This document shows positions 36,660 to 44,878 of a stretch of 64,000 nt of DNA, one piece after another. The first letter of the stretch is position 1, and each line of letters opens with the position of its first letter. Below the pieces are notes generated by a model. It searched no databases and was not told the origin of the DNA. It was given only the letters and a program-made list of their open reading frames with translations. The position numbers and the translations under genes were made by a program. Origin of the DNA: Mucilaginibacter sp. UR6-1 (GTDB lineage Bacteria > Bacteroidota > Bacteroidia > Sphingobacteriales > Sphingobacteriaceae); contig NZ_JAJIWP010000001.1 in NCBI RefSeq assembly GCF_020880975.1, positions 744,001-808,000 of the forward strand. The letters run 5' to 3'.

Positions 36660-37547
36660 GTGAGATACGCCGCTATTGACATAGGATCTAATGCTGTAAG
36701 AATGCTGATCGCCGAGATAGTTGAAAACAACCACTCGGTATCTTTTAAAAAAAACACCCTTATACGTGTACCGCTAAGGCTTGGTGACGACGCCTTCCTG
36801 AATCAGCATATCTCTGATAAAAAGGCAACCGACCTGGTGAAAACCATGCAGGCTTTCGGTAACCTGATTGATGTATATAAAGTAACGGATTATATGGCCT
36901 GCGCAACATCAGCCATGCGTGAGGCAAAAAATGGCCCGGATGTAGTTGCGGAGATCAAAGAAAAAGCAGGCATCGAGCTGGAGATTGTACACGGTGCCAA
37001 GGAGGCTAAGATAATTTATAACAGCCATGCCGATCAGGAGATAGATAAAAGCAAAAATTACCTGTATATTGATGTAGGCGGCGGCAGTACCGAGCTTTCG
37101 TTATTTTCGGCAGGGGAACTGATCGCATCGCACTCATTTAACCTGGGTACCATACGCATACTTGATAACCAGGACAAGGAAGAAACGTGGGAAGAAATGC
37201 GTGAATTTATACGCAAACACACCAGGGGATTTAAGGATATTGCAGGTATAGGTACAGGCGGAAACATCAACAAACTATACCGCCTTGCCGAACTGAAAGA
37301 TAAAGCGCCGATGCCTTTCAACAAACTTAAATCGCTTTATAGTTACTTGAGTTCCTTTTCATTAAAGGACAGGATAAATGTTTTAGGATTAAACCACGAC
37401 CGCGCAGACGTAATAATACCTGCATGTGAAATTTACATTACCGTAATGAAAACAGCCGGTATAAAGCAAATTTATGTACCAAGCGTAGGTATGGTTGATG
37501 GCATCATTCAAACGCTGATAGAGAAAAATTTCCCGCAGTACCGATAA
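36660..37547 (+). CDS. ppx: Ppx/GppA family exopolyphosphatase
   Basis: A 295-residue member of the ASKHA phosphatase family, about the length of the short Ppx form. Phosphate-binding loop YAAIDIGSNAVRML at the N-terminus and DVGGGSTELSLF near residue 140 are the two signature loops. It removes terminal phosphates from polyphosphate or ppGpp-type nucleotides. The start is GTG at 36660, 3 nt after the ppk1 stop; no ATG is possible because the first conserved residues begin right there. The pairing balances polyphosphate levels. Confidence 0.9.
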   Translation: MRYAAIDIGSNAVRMLIAEIVENNHSVSFKKNTLIRVPLRLGDDAFLNQHISDKKATDLVKTMQAFGNLIDVYKVTDYMACATSAMREAKNGPDVVAEIKEKAGIELEIVHGAKEAKIIYNSHADQEIDKSKNYLYIDVGGGSTELSLFSAGELIASHSFNLGTIRILDNQDKEETWEEMREFIRKHTRGFKDIAGIGTGGNINKLYRLAELKDKAPMPFNKLKSLYSYLSSFSLKDRINVLGLNHDRADVIIPACEIYITVMKTAGIKQIYVPSVGMVDGIIQTLIEKNFPQYR

Positions 37548-37592
37548 GGAATTATTTGAAAATAAATTATTAAGTTTTTGTAAAAATCTTAG

Positions 37593-37600
37593 TATATTTG
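37593..37600 (+). promoter_or_regulatory. -7 element (TATATTTG) before a hairpin leader
   Basis: TATATTTG matches the TAnnTTTG consensus. The only TTTG upstream (37577-37580) is 12 bp away, closer than the usual 19-21 bp. Confidence 0.5.
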
Positions 37601-37603
37601 TAG

Positions 37604-37673
37604 TGCCCTCTCATAGGGTATGTTTTTCATAGGTAGATGTAGGGTCGGGTACATAGTATTCGACCCTTTTTTT
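37604..37673 (+). ncRNA. Candidate short leader or small RNA ending in a terminator upstream of ubiX
   Basis: A -7 element is followed by a 6-bp hairpin (37604-37609 with 37615-37620) and then a terminator stem GGGTCG (37642-37647) with CGACCC (37661-37666) and seven T. The product would be about 70 nt. It could be an attenuated leader of the ubiX gene 46 bp downstream, an independent small RNA, or the terminator may simply belong to ppk1-ppx. Confidence 0.45.
37642..37673 (+). terminator. Intrinsic terminator between ppx and ubiX
   Basis: GGGTCG pairs with CGACCC over a 13-nt loop followed directly by TTTTTTT. Confidence 0.85.
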
Positions 37674-37719
37674 GTGCCCCAACTTTATCCTCCGGCTTTT
37701 GTTATACTTGCATACAGAT

Positions 37720-38283
37720 ATGAAAAAGAAGATTGTTATTGCTATAACCGGTGCAAGCGGAGCTATTTATGCCAGGCTATTGTTAGATAAATTACAGCAG
37801 TTGCAAAGTCAGGTGGCTGAGGTTGGCATCATCATGTCTGACAATGCGCGGGAGGTTTGGCGTATTGAACTCGGTAATGAGGATTATCAAACTTACCCTT
37901 ATACATTTTATTCAAAATACGATTTTAACGCGCCTTTCGCCTCCGGTTCGGCAAGGTTTGATACCATGGTGATTGTACCATGCTCAATGGGTACAATGGG
38001 CAGGATAGCCAGCGGCATATCTGACGATCTGACCACCCGCGCTGCCGACGTAATTTTAAAAGAGCGCCGCAAGCTTATTCTGGTAGCCCGCGATACGCCT
38101 TTAAACTTGATACAGATACGCAATATGGCCACCGTTACCGAAGCCGGCGGCATCATATGCCCGGCCATACCATCCTTTTACAGCAGGCCCCAAACCATTG
38201 AAGAAGTAGCCATGACGGTTGTAAACCGTATTATAGATTTAACAGGTTTAGAGAACGACAGCTACCGGTGGGGAGAAGAATAA
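37720..38283 (+). CDS. ubiX: UbiX-family flavin prenyltransferase
   Basis: A 187-residue flavoprotein matching UbiX/Pad1 length. The FMN-binding opening KKIVIAITGASGAIYARLLL and the VIVPCSMGTMGRIASGISDDLTTRAADV motif are diagnostic; a conserved RDTPLNLIQIRNM follows. It prenylates FMN to make the cofactor of UbiD-type decarboxylases. No ubiD is in the window. Start at the ATG 37720, with the in-frame extension to 37672 (TTG) lying in the terminator's T run and therefore improbable. Confidence 0.92.
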   Translation: MKKKIVIAITGASGAIYARLLLDKLQQLQSQVAEVGIIMSDNAREVWRIELGNEDYQTYPYTFYSKYDFNAPFASGSARFDTMVIVPCSMGTMGRIASGISDDLTTRAADVILKERRKLILVARDTPLNLIQIRNMATVTEAGGIICPAIPSFYSRPQTIEEVAMTVVNRIIDLTGLENDSYRWGEE

Positions 38284-38331
38284 TATCTTCACAACAAACT
38301 TCAATTAATATAACAGTATAAGCAGATATTA

Positions 38332-38339
38332 TATATTTG
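38332..38339 (+). promoter_or_regulatory. -7 promoter element of the CE2-like esterase
   Basis: TATATTTG lies 33 bp before the ATG at 38373, leaving a short leader. Same box as at 16673 and 37593. Confidence 0.55.
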
Positions 38340-38372
38340 TGGTGCCTGCACGCTCAATGCAGTATTACAATT

Positions 38373-39458
38373 ATGAACAAACTTTTACTGTATCTCGTTT
38401 CCTCAATATTTGTACTATCTGCAACTGCATGTTCGGCGCAGGAGGTGGTTATAAAAAATAATGACAAGCACATACTTTATACAGGCAGGGTAGCTGTTAC
38501 CGATAGTAACACCATGCTATCGTGGACGGCTACAACAGTAAAAGTGAATTTTAAGGGTACAGGTGTAAAAGTGCTTTTAAATGATGAGGCAGGTGATAAT
38601 TATTATAATGTTATTATTGATGGCAAAGTAACCAGTGTGCTCCATCCTGAAAAAGGGAGAAAAGAGTATACACTTGCTGCTGATCTTACAAATGGCAAGC
38701 ATGATATGGAGCTCTTTAAGCGTACCGAATGGTCAATGGGCCGTACCTGGATATATCAATTCGCTTTTGATAAGGGCACAACCTTGCTGGCAGCGCCTGC
38801 ACCTAAAAAGCGTAAGATAGAGGTATTTGGCAACTCCATAACCTGTGGTTACGCTGTTGAGGATACTACCGGGCAGGACAGGGGCACATCGCCTTATGAA
38901 AATGGCTACATCAGCTACGCCGCCATAACAGCCCGGCATTTTAATGCGGATTATTACAGCACCTCTAAAAGTGGCATCGGCATTACCATAAGCTGGTTCC
39001 CGCTGGTAATGCCCGAAATGTACGACCGGCTTTATGCCAATGATCCGCAGGTGAAATGGGATTTTTCAAAATACACCCCTGATGTGGTTGTTATAAACCT
39101 TTTTCAAAATGATTCGTGGCTTACGTTAAAGCCGGAGCAACCTGAATTCAAATCGCGGTTTGGCACCACAGCACCAACTGCACAGCAAATCACATCCGCT
39201 TATCTCGGTTTTCTTAAAAGCATAAGGGCTAAATATCCTAAAGCCGATATTATATGTGCTTTAGGTAATATGGATGCTACCAAAGAGGGTTCTCCATGGC
39301 CGGGATACATAAAACAAGCAGCAGCTACGCTAAATGACAAAAAGGTTTACACCTGTTTTTTTCCATATAAGGAAACTCCGGGGCATCCTAATGTTGCTGA
39401 ACAGCAAGCCATGGCCCGGCAGCTCATATCTTTTATCGATAAAAATATTAAATGGTAA
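38373..39458 (+). CDS. SGNH-type carbohydrate esterase (CE2-like), probable lipoprotein
   Basis: A 361-residue exported protein. The signal is followed by ATACSAQ, consistent with a lipobox. Residues ~25-145 are a beta-sandwich domain and ~146-361 an SGNH hydrolase domain with the nucleophile S155 in VFGNSITCGY and the histidine H338 in TPGHPN. This two-domain plan and the GNSITCG block fit CE2 acetyl esterases, which take acetyl groups off plant polysaccharides. The neighbours do not form a clear polysaccharide locus. Own promoter box at 38332. Confidence 0.8.
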   Translation: MNKLLLYLVSSIFVLSATACSAQEVVIKNNDKHILYTGRVAVTDSNTMLSWTATTVKVNFKGTGVKVLLNDEAGDNYYNVIIDGKVTSVLHPEKGRKEYTLAADLTNGKHDMELFKRTEWSMGRTWIYQFAFDKGTTLLAAPAPKKRKIEVFGNSITCGYAVEDTTGQDRGTSPYENGYISYAAITARHFNADYYSTSKSGIGITISWFPLVMPEMYDRLYANDPQVKWDFSKYTPDVVVINLFQNDSWLTLKPEQPEFKSRFGTTAPTAQQITSAYLGFLKSIRAKYPKADIICALGNMDATKEGSPWPGYIKQAAATLNDKKVYTCFFPYKETPGHPNVAEQQAMARQLISFIDKNIKW

Positions 39459-39719
39459 AGCCAATCGCTTACTACTTTTCGGAATAAATTATTATGCTCA
39501 AAATACAGCAAGAATGGGTTTGCATGTAACCATTTGATGTGCATAATAGTATAAGGTTGTATTTAACCGATAAAATATTAACCCAATGATACCATTTGGA
39601 TATCGCTTTTTTCGGGGCCAATTTTGTTTGTATAATTTTAAACCGGTCATCCCATTAGTACGTATGTTATTTTCCTCATACCACTGCAGGCAACTATTGA
39701 TTATTTTTAATACCCATTC

Positions 39720-42700
39720 ATGAGAAAACTATACCTTTTCAAGATATTCTTATTATTTGTTGCTGTAATTTTATGTAGCGTAACTGCACGTGCGCAATAT
39801 GCCATTGGTGGGGAGGCCGGTACTAATCTGGTAAACTCGGTTTACTGGCTCACATGGGATAAAAATGCTACCGGTACAACACTTGTATCGTCACCAGCCG
39901 GGTCAGACGCGCAGCATGTGCTTGCCGGCAATTACGTATGGCAATTTTCGCCAACGGTGCAAATACGGGCTACCATAAGCAACCTGGTTACTACCAATAA
40001 CCAGCCTATGCAAACCTACACGCCGGGCAGTTACCCGAGTGACGGGCTTGACCTTATCTATTCAAGCAACAATCAACCCAAACCTAATTCGCGCGGTATA
40101 GCTGCATCAGGTCTGGTTACCCCGTATGGCGGTACGGCTACATTTAATATAGATATTAAGGTTTTTATACTGATAAATAATGTTTGGACGGATGTAGTAT
40201 ATCCGGGTATGATTATAGCTGATGCCGAATCTATCGACGCGGGAGGCGAATATATATCTGCCGATACCCCTAATCCTATTGCCTGGCAGTTATTGAACAA
40301 GCGTACACAAAATAACGCTGCCGATAATCAATATAAATTGCAACTGAGCAATGGCGGCCGGTCATTCAGGCTTTTTGCTGATTTAGCTCCGGGTAACTTT
40401 GGTGTACAGGCCGTTATGTTTGCCCGCGGTGCACGTAACCTTACCAATGTTGGCATGAAAGGCTCAGGACTGACAGCCATGGCCATAGGTTTTGTGTTAC
40501 CTTTTGACCTGGGTGATGATCCGCTGGGTTATGGTAATACCGGCCACTACATGGAAGATTTTGAGATAACCAACTACTTTGCAGGTGATGGCACCTACGC
40601 TGTGGTTAATTACCCAACCACTCCTCTTGTAGCACGATCAACAGTTTATATAGGCGAAAATAATGTTGACCCGGATGGAGAGCCTGAAGGTACATTAAAT
40701 GCCGATGGTGATGATACCACAGGCAATAATGACGAGAATACCATTAACCCGGCTAATTTGCCTGTTGTAAAAGTAAACCAGGCCGGTAACATTGTTTTTA
40801 GTGTGCCGGTAACCAACACCAAAAGTACAGCGGCCACACTGCGTGTATGGCTTGATTTTGATGGCGATGGCCGGTTTGAAGCAGACGAGCTGGTAAGTGT
40901 TAATGTGCCTGCAAACACCATTAATCAAACGTATACTATAACCTTCCCCAACGCGCAATTTGCGGGTAAAATACGGGTAGGTTTACTATATGCCCGTATG
41001 CGTATTACAACCACACCTTTAGTTGATGATACGGCAACGGCAGTTGACGAGCGCAGCACATCGTTCGCTGCTGATGGCGAAACAGAGGATTACAGATTGA
41101 AAGATATTGCCGGCATCACAATATCTGGTACGGTATTCAATGATGGTAACGGGGGTAACAACGGCACCATATCGGGCACAGCTTTACAACAGGTATCAGG
41201 CTCACCTTTATATGCTTACCTTGTTAATGTTGCTACAAGCACAGTAGTACAAAAGGTTGCTGTTGCGGCTAACGGCACTTATGCACTTGCCAATAATAAT
41301 AACGGTAATTACACGGTTGCCATTTCAACTAATAATGTTGATTCGGGCGCTACACTTGCCGCTGTCACAGCTAATCTGCCGGTAAACTGGAAACCATCCG
41401 GCGAGGCTTATGGCACCAACAATACCAGCGGTACAGGTATCGAAACCGGAACACCAAACCTGCAGATCAGCGTAAGCACCCCGGGTACCAGTCTTGACAT
41501 TACCGGTGTTAACTTCGCGCTTAACCAAATACCTGTTGCTGCTGCCGATGCGGATACAACTACCGCGGGCGTTGCTGTTACACTTAATGTTCCGGCTAAT
41601 GATACCGATGCTGATGGCACCATAAATCCGGCACAGGTGTTTTTGATAGACCCGATAGACAACACAAAAAAACGTACGGTTACGGTTGCCGGTCAGGGTA
41701 CTTACGTAGTTAATACCACAACAGGGCGGGTAACTTTTACACCGATCGCATCATTTGCAGGTAAGGCTATACCATTGTCATACACAATCAAAGATAATTA
41801 TGGATCAGAAAGCTTGCCCGCGTTAATATCAGTTATAGTAAAACCAACCGGAAATAATGATGCTGATACAACTGCGATAGGCACACCTGTAACTACTGTT
41901 GTTAAGGCAAATGATGGTACTGATGCTACTGCAACAACTGTTACGGCAACCAATGGTACCCGTGGTACAACTACAGTTGATGCACAGGGTAGGGTAACCT
42001 ATACGCCGCAGGCAGGTTACGCCGGTGTTGATACCTACACTTATGTACTAACAACAGGTGACGGTATTGCATCTGACCCAATAACTGTAACTATAAATAT
42101 CACCCCAAATGGTGTTAATGATGAGGCGATAACCAATATTAACACACCGGTTACAACAAATGTAAAGGCTAATGATGGGCCTGCAGCCACGGGTGCCACG
42201 GTTACATCAACACCCGGAGCACATGGCACCACAACCGTTAATACTGACGGTAATGTTATCTACACACCGGTTACGGGCTATATAGGCAAGGATGTTTACA
42301 CTTATACATTAACACGAGATGGTATAGTATCGCCGCCTATTACGGTTAATGTTACCGTAAAACCGGTCCCGGTGAGTGATACTGATATTACACCGGTAAA
42401 TACAGCGGTTACAACTACCGTTAAAGCTAATGATGGCGCAAGCGGTACGGGCACTACGGTTACCAGCACCCCGGGTCAGCATGGTATTACCTCAGTTAAC
42501 GCGCAGGGGCAGGTAGTATATACCCCTGTTGCAGGCTATACCGGTATTGATACCTATACGTATACCCTCACTACGCCTGATGGGGTTGTATCTGATCCGG
42601 TTACGGTAACTATTACAATATACTCGGCATCGGTAGCGCTTACCAAGCGGGCTGATAACACCGGCAGCAAAGCAGGCGATGTGATTAATTATACCCTTGT

Positions 42701-43865
42701 GGTTACCAATACCGGCCAAACACCGGTTACAAATCTTGTTGTTACCGATGTTGGTGCCGATGCAGGCAGCATATCACCGGCCAATATTCCGAGTTTAGCT
42801 GCAGGTGCATCACGCACGGTAACCGCACGGCACACTCTTACACAGGCTGATATTAATAACCGCCGGTTCAGCAATCAGGCAAGTGTAACAGGTACAGATC
42901 AAACCGGCAGACCGGTTAGCGATAATCAGTCAGATGATCCTACAACATCTGCGGCTAATGATCCAACCATTGTGATTATTAATCCCGTAGGAGCCATAAG
43001 CCTTGAAAAAACAGGGGTATTCGCAGCTAACTACATCACCTATACATTTACAATTACCAACACAGGCGATGCGGTGCTTAATAATGTAACACTTACTGAT
43101 ACTAATCTTGGTTTAACCAATACGGCGGTTACCATACCTGCCGGTGGTTTAATACCAGGCGGCACAGCAACACTTAACTTCAGGTATACACTTACTCAAG
43201 CAGATAAAGATGCCGGAAAAGTAACCAACAATGCCTCTGTAAATGCTGTTGACCCCGTAGGCGCTACTGTTACCGACAACGCTACCGTTGATGTAACTGT
43301 TGACCCGGCACCCATAGCCGTAAATGATAATTCATCAACGCAAAAAAATACACCTGTTACTATTGATGTTGACCGTAATGATTTACCGGGTAATTCAAGC
43401 TTCGATCAGCAGTCTATTGAAATACTTACGCAGCCTTTACACGGCAAAGTGCAGGTAGGCGCTGATGGTACCGTTACCTATACACCTGACGATGGTTACA
43501 CCGGTACCGACTCATTCACTTACCGCATTAAAGACTTATATGGTTACTATACCAACCCGGCAACCGTTAACCTCACCATTAACGCTAACGCGCCGTTTAA
43601 AATTCCTACTTTATTTACCCCGAACGGTGATGGTATTAACGATGTGTTTGAGATACGTGGTATTGAACAGTATGGGCAAACCAAGCTATCCATTATAAAC
43701 CGCTGGGGCAACGAGGTTTACAAAGCTACCAACTACCAAAACAACTGGACAGGCGAGGGGCTGAACGAAGGCACTTACTACTACCTGTTACAAGTAAGGG
43801 ATGCACAGGGTAACTGGAATGTGTACAAGGGGTACATTACGTTAATGAGAAGTTTAAAAAAATAA
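39720..43865 (+). CDS. Giant cell-surface adhesin with GEVED, Ig-like repeats, DUF11 and type IX sorting domain
   Basis: A 1381-residue secreted protein. Signal peptide to ~residue 25; an N-terminal beta domain to ~300; a GEVED-type domain near 355-460 (LRVWLDFDGDGRFEADE); an Ig-like region; then three near-identical cadherin/CshA-type units of ~84 residues (each with TPVTT..VKANDG and TYTLT motifs); two DUF11-type conserved domains; one more Ig-like unit (NDNSSTQKNTPVTIDV); and a C-terminal gliding-motility/type IX sorting domain with FTPNGDGINDVFEI, NRWGNEVYK and GTYYYLLQV. Such proteins leave the cell by the type IX system and act in attachment or motility. The PorP/SprF and OmpA genes follow in the same operon. 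Confidence 0.92.
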   Translation: MRKLYLFKIFLLFVAVILCSVTARAQYAIGGEAGTNLVNSVYWLTWDKNATGTTLVSSPAGSDAQHVLAGNYVWQFSPTVQIRATISNLVTTNNQPMQTYTPGSYPSDGLDLIYSSNNQPKPNSRGIAASGLVTPYGGTATFNIDIKVFILINNVWTDVVYPGMIIADAESIDAGGEYISADTPNPIAWQLLNKRTQNNAADNQYKLQLSNGGRSFRLFADLAPGNFGVQAVMFARGARNLTNVGMKGSGLTAMAIGFVLPFDLGDDPLGYGNTGHYMEDFEITNYFAGDGTYAVVNYPTTPLVARSTVYIGENNVDPDGEPEGTLNADGDDTTGNNDENTINPANLPVVKVNQAGNIVFSVPVTNTKSTAATLRVWLDFDGDGRFEADELVSVNVPANTINQTYTITFPNAQFAGKIRVGLLYARMRITTTPLVDDTATAVDERSTSFAADGETEDYRLKDIAGITISGTVFNDGNGGNNGTISGTALQQVSGSPLYAYLVNVATSTVVQKVAVAANGTYALANNNNGNYTVAISTNNVDSGATLAAVTANLPVNWKPSGEAYGTNNTSGTGIETGTPNLQISVSTPGTSLDITGVNFALNQIPVAAADADTTTAGVAVTLNVPANDTDADGTINPAQVFLIDPIDNTKKRTVTVAGQGTYVVNTTTGRVTFTPIASFAGKAIPLSYTIKDNYGSESLPALISVIVKPTGNNDADTTAIGTPVTTVVKANDGTDATATTVTATNGTRGTTTVDAQGRVTYTPQAGYAGVDTYTYVLTTGDGIASDPITVTINITPNGVNDEAITNINTPVTTNVKANDGPAATGATVTSTPGAHGTTTVNTDGNVIYTPVTGYIGKDVYTYTLTRDGIVSPPITVNVTVKPVPVSDTDITPVNTAVTTTVKANDGASGTGTTVTSTPGQHGITSVNAQGQVVYTPVAGYTGIDTYTYTLTTPDGVVSDPVTVTITIYSASVALTKRADNTGSKAGDVINYTLVVTNTGQTPVTNLVVTDVGADAGSISPANIPSLAAGASRTVTARHTLTQADINNRRFSNQASVTGTDQTGRPVSDNQSDDPTTSAANDPTIVIINPVGAISLEKTGVFAANYITYTFTITNTGDAVLNNVTLTDTNLGLTNTAVTIPAGGLIPGGTATLNFRYTLTQADKDAGKVTNNASVNAVDPVGATVTDNATVDVTVDPAPIAVNDNSSTQKNTPVTIDVDRNDLPGNSSFDQQSIEILTQPLHGKVQVGADGTVTYTPDDGYTGTDSFTYRIKDLYGYYTNPATVNLTINANAPFKIPTLFTPNGDGINDVFEIRGIEQYGQTKLSIINRWGNEVYKATNYQNNWTGEGLNEGTYYYLLQVRDAQGNWNVYKGYITLMRSLKK
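41853..42623 (+). repeat. Three tandem ~250-bp coding repeats in the adhesin
   Basis: The units begin near 41853, 42117 and 42375, each encoding ~84 residues with the shared TPVTTxVKANDG, RGTTTV/HGTTTV and YTYxLT motifs. A more divergent copy precedes them and another lies near 43320. Repeat number may vary between strains. Confidence 0.85.
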
Positions 43866-43906
43866 GCTGATGAAACATCCGCCATTGCGGTGGTGAAATA
43901 CAGGAT

Positions 43907-44872
43907 ATGAAAAGATTTTTAACCATATTAATACTACTTATAAATACAGGCTTGCTGTATGCCCAGCAGGATGCACAGCAAAGCCAGTATATGTTTAATG
44001 GCATTTATATTAACCCGGCTTATGCGGGGTATAAGGAAATACTGAACCTGCATGCATACTACCGTTCGCAGTGGACGGGAGTTGAGGGTTCGCCGCGCAG
44101 TATGTCATTAGCTGTTGATGCTACGGCCAACAATGGCAATGTGGGGTTGGCTTTCCAGGTAGCGAGTGATAAGCTTGGCGCGCAGGAGTACCTCTCGGCT
44201 TATGCCAATTACGCCTACCGCTTACGCATGAACGAGGACGGCAGTTCACGCCTGGCATTCGGCCTGGGGGCAGGATTGATGCAGTTGGGCATGAATGGCT
44301 CAAAGCTTAACCCGAATGACCCTGAACCGGATATGTTTACCGGTACACAAAGCACCATTGTGCCCGATGCAAGGCTGGGTGTTTACTATTCTGATGACAA
44401 ATTCTATGCAGGCCTTTCGGCCGATAACCTGATAGCGCAGCATATTAATGTGCGTAAAGATGGTTACATCGCGCAGCCAAAAGCGCATTATTACCTCACA
44501 GGTGGTATGCTTTTCCCGTTGAATCAGGATATTATGCTGAAGCCGAGTTTTTTGCTAAAAGATGACCGGGGCGGGCCTACAAGTTTAGATATTAACGCCT
44601 TTGTGCTGCTTGGCGAAAAGCTATGGCTCGGCGGCTCATACCGTACTGCTGTAAAGCTTTATGATAAGAGTTACCTGCAAAATGACCTGTCGCCATTAAA
44701 CTCCATCACCGCCGCTGCCGAGTTTTTCCCTAACCCGTATTTGAGGATAGGCTATGGTTACGATTTTTCTATCGGCCCGCTGCGTGGTTATGATGGTGGC
44801 ACGCACGAGATATCAATCGGTATCTACTTTAAAACCAAACAAAGCCGAATGTTAACGCCAAGATATTTTTAA
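43907..44872 (+). CDS. PorP/SprF family type IX secretion membrane protein
   Basis: A 321-residue outer-membrane barrel protein. Signal peptide ends LLYAQ and is followed by the family's DAQQSQYMFNGIYINPAYAG motif. The C-terminus holds YDFSIGPLRGYDGGTHEISIG, typical of PorP/SprF. In Flavobacterium, SprF is needed for the SprB adhesin to reach the surface; here the neighbour adhesin makes the same partnership likely. The gene is 41 bp after the adhesin stop and 6 bp before the OmpA-type gene. Confidence 0.92.
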   Translation: MKRFLTILILLINTGLLYAQQDAQQSQYMFNGIYINPAYAGYKEILNLHAYYRSQWTGVEGSPRSMSLAVDATANNGNVGLAFQVASDKLGAQEYLSAYANYAYRLRMNEDGSSRLAFGLGAGLMQLGMNGSKLNPNDPEPDMFTGTQSTIVPDARLGVYYSDDKFYAGLSADNLIAQHINVRKDGYIAQPKAHYYLTGGMLFPLNQDIMLKPSFLLKDDRGGPTSLDINAFVLLGEKLWLGGSYRTAVKLYDKSYLQNDLSPLNSITAAAEFFPNPYLRIGYGYDFSIGPLRGYDGGTHEISIGIYFKTKQSRMLTPRYF

Positions 44873-44878
44873 AAGCAG

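Noticed and set aside
41853..42623. CRISPR array or mobile repeat
   Set aside because: The repeats are in frame, about 250 bp long, and encode Ig-like domains of the adhesin.
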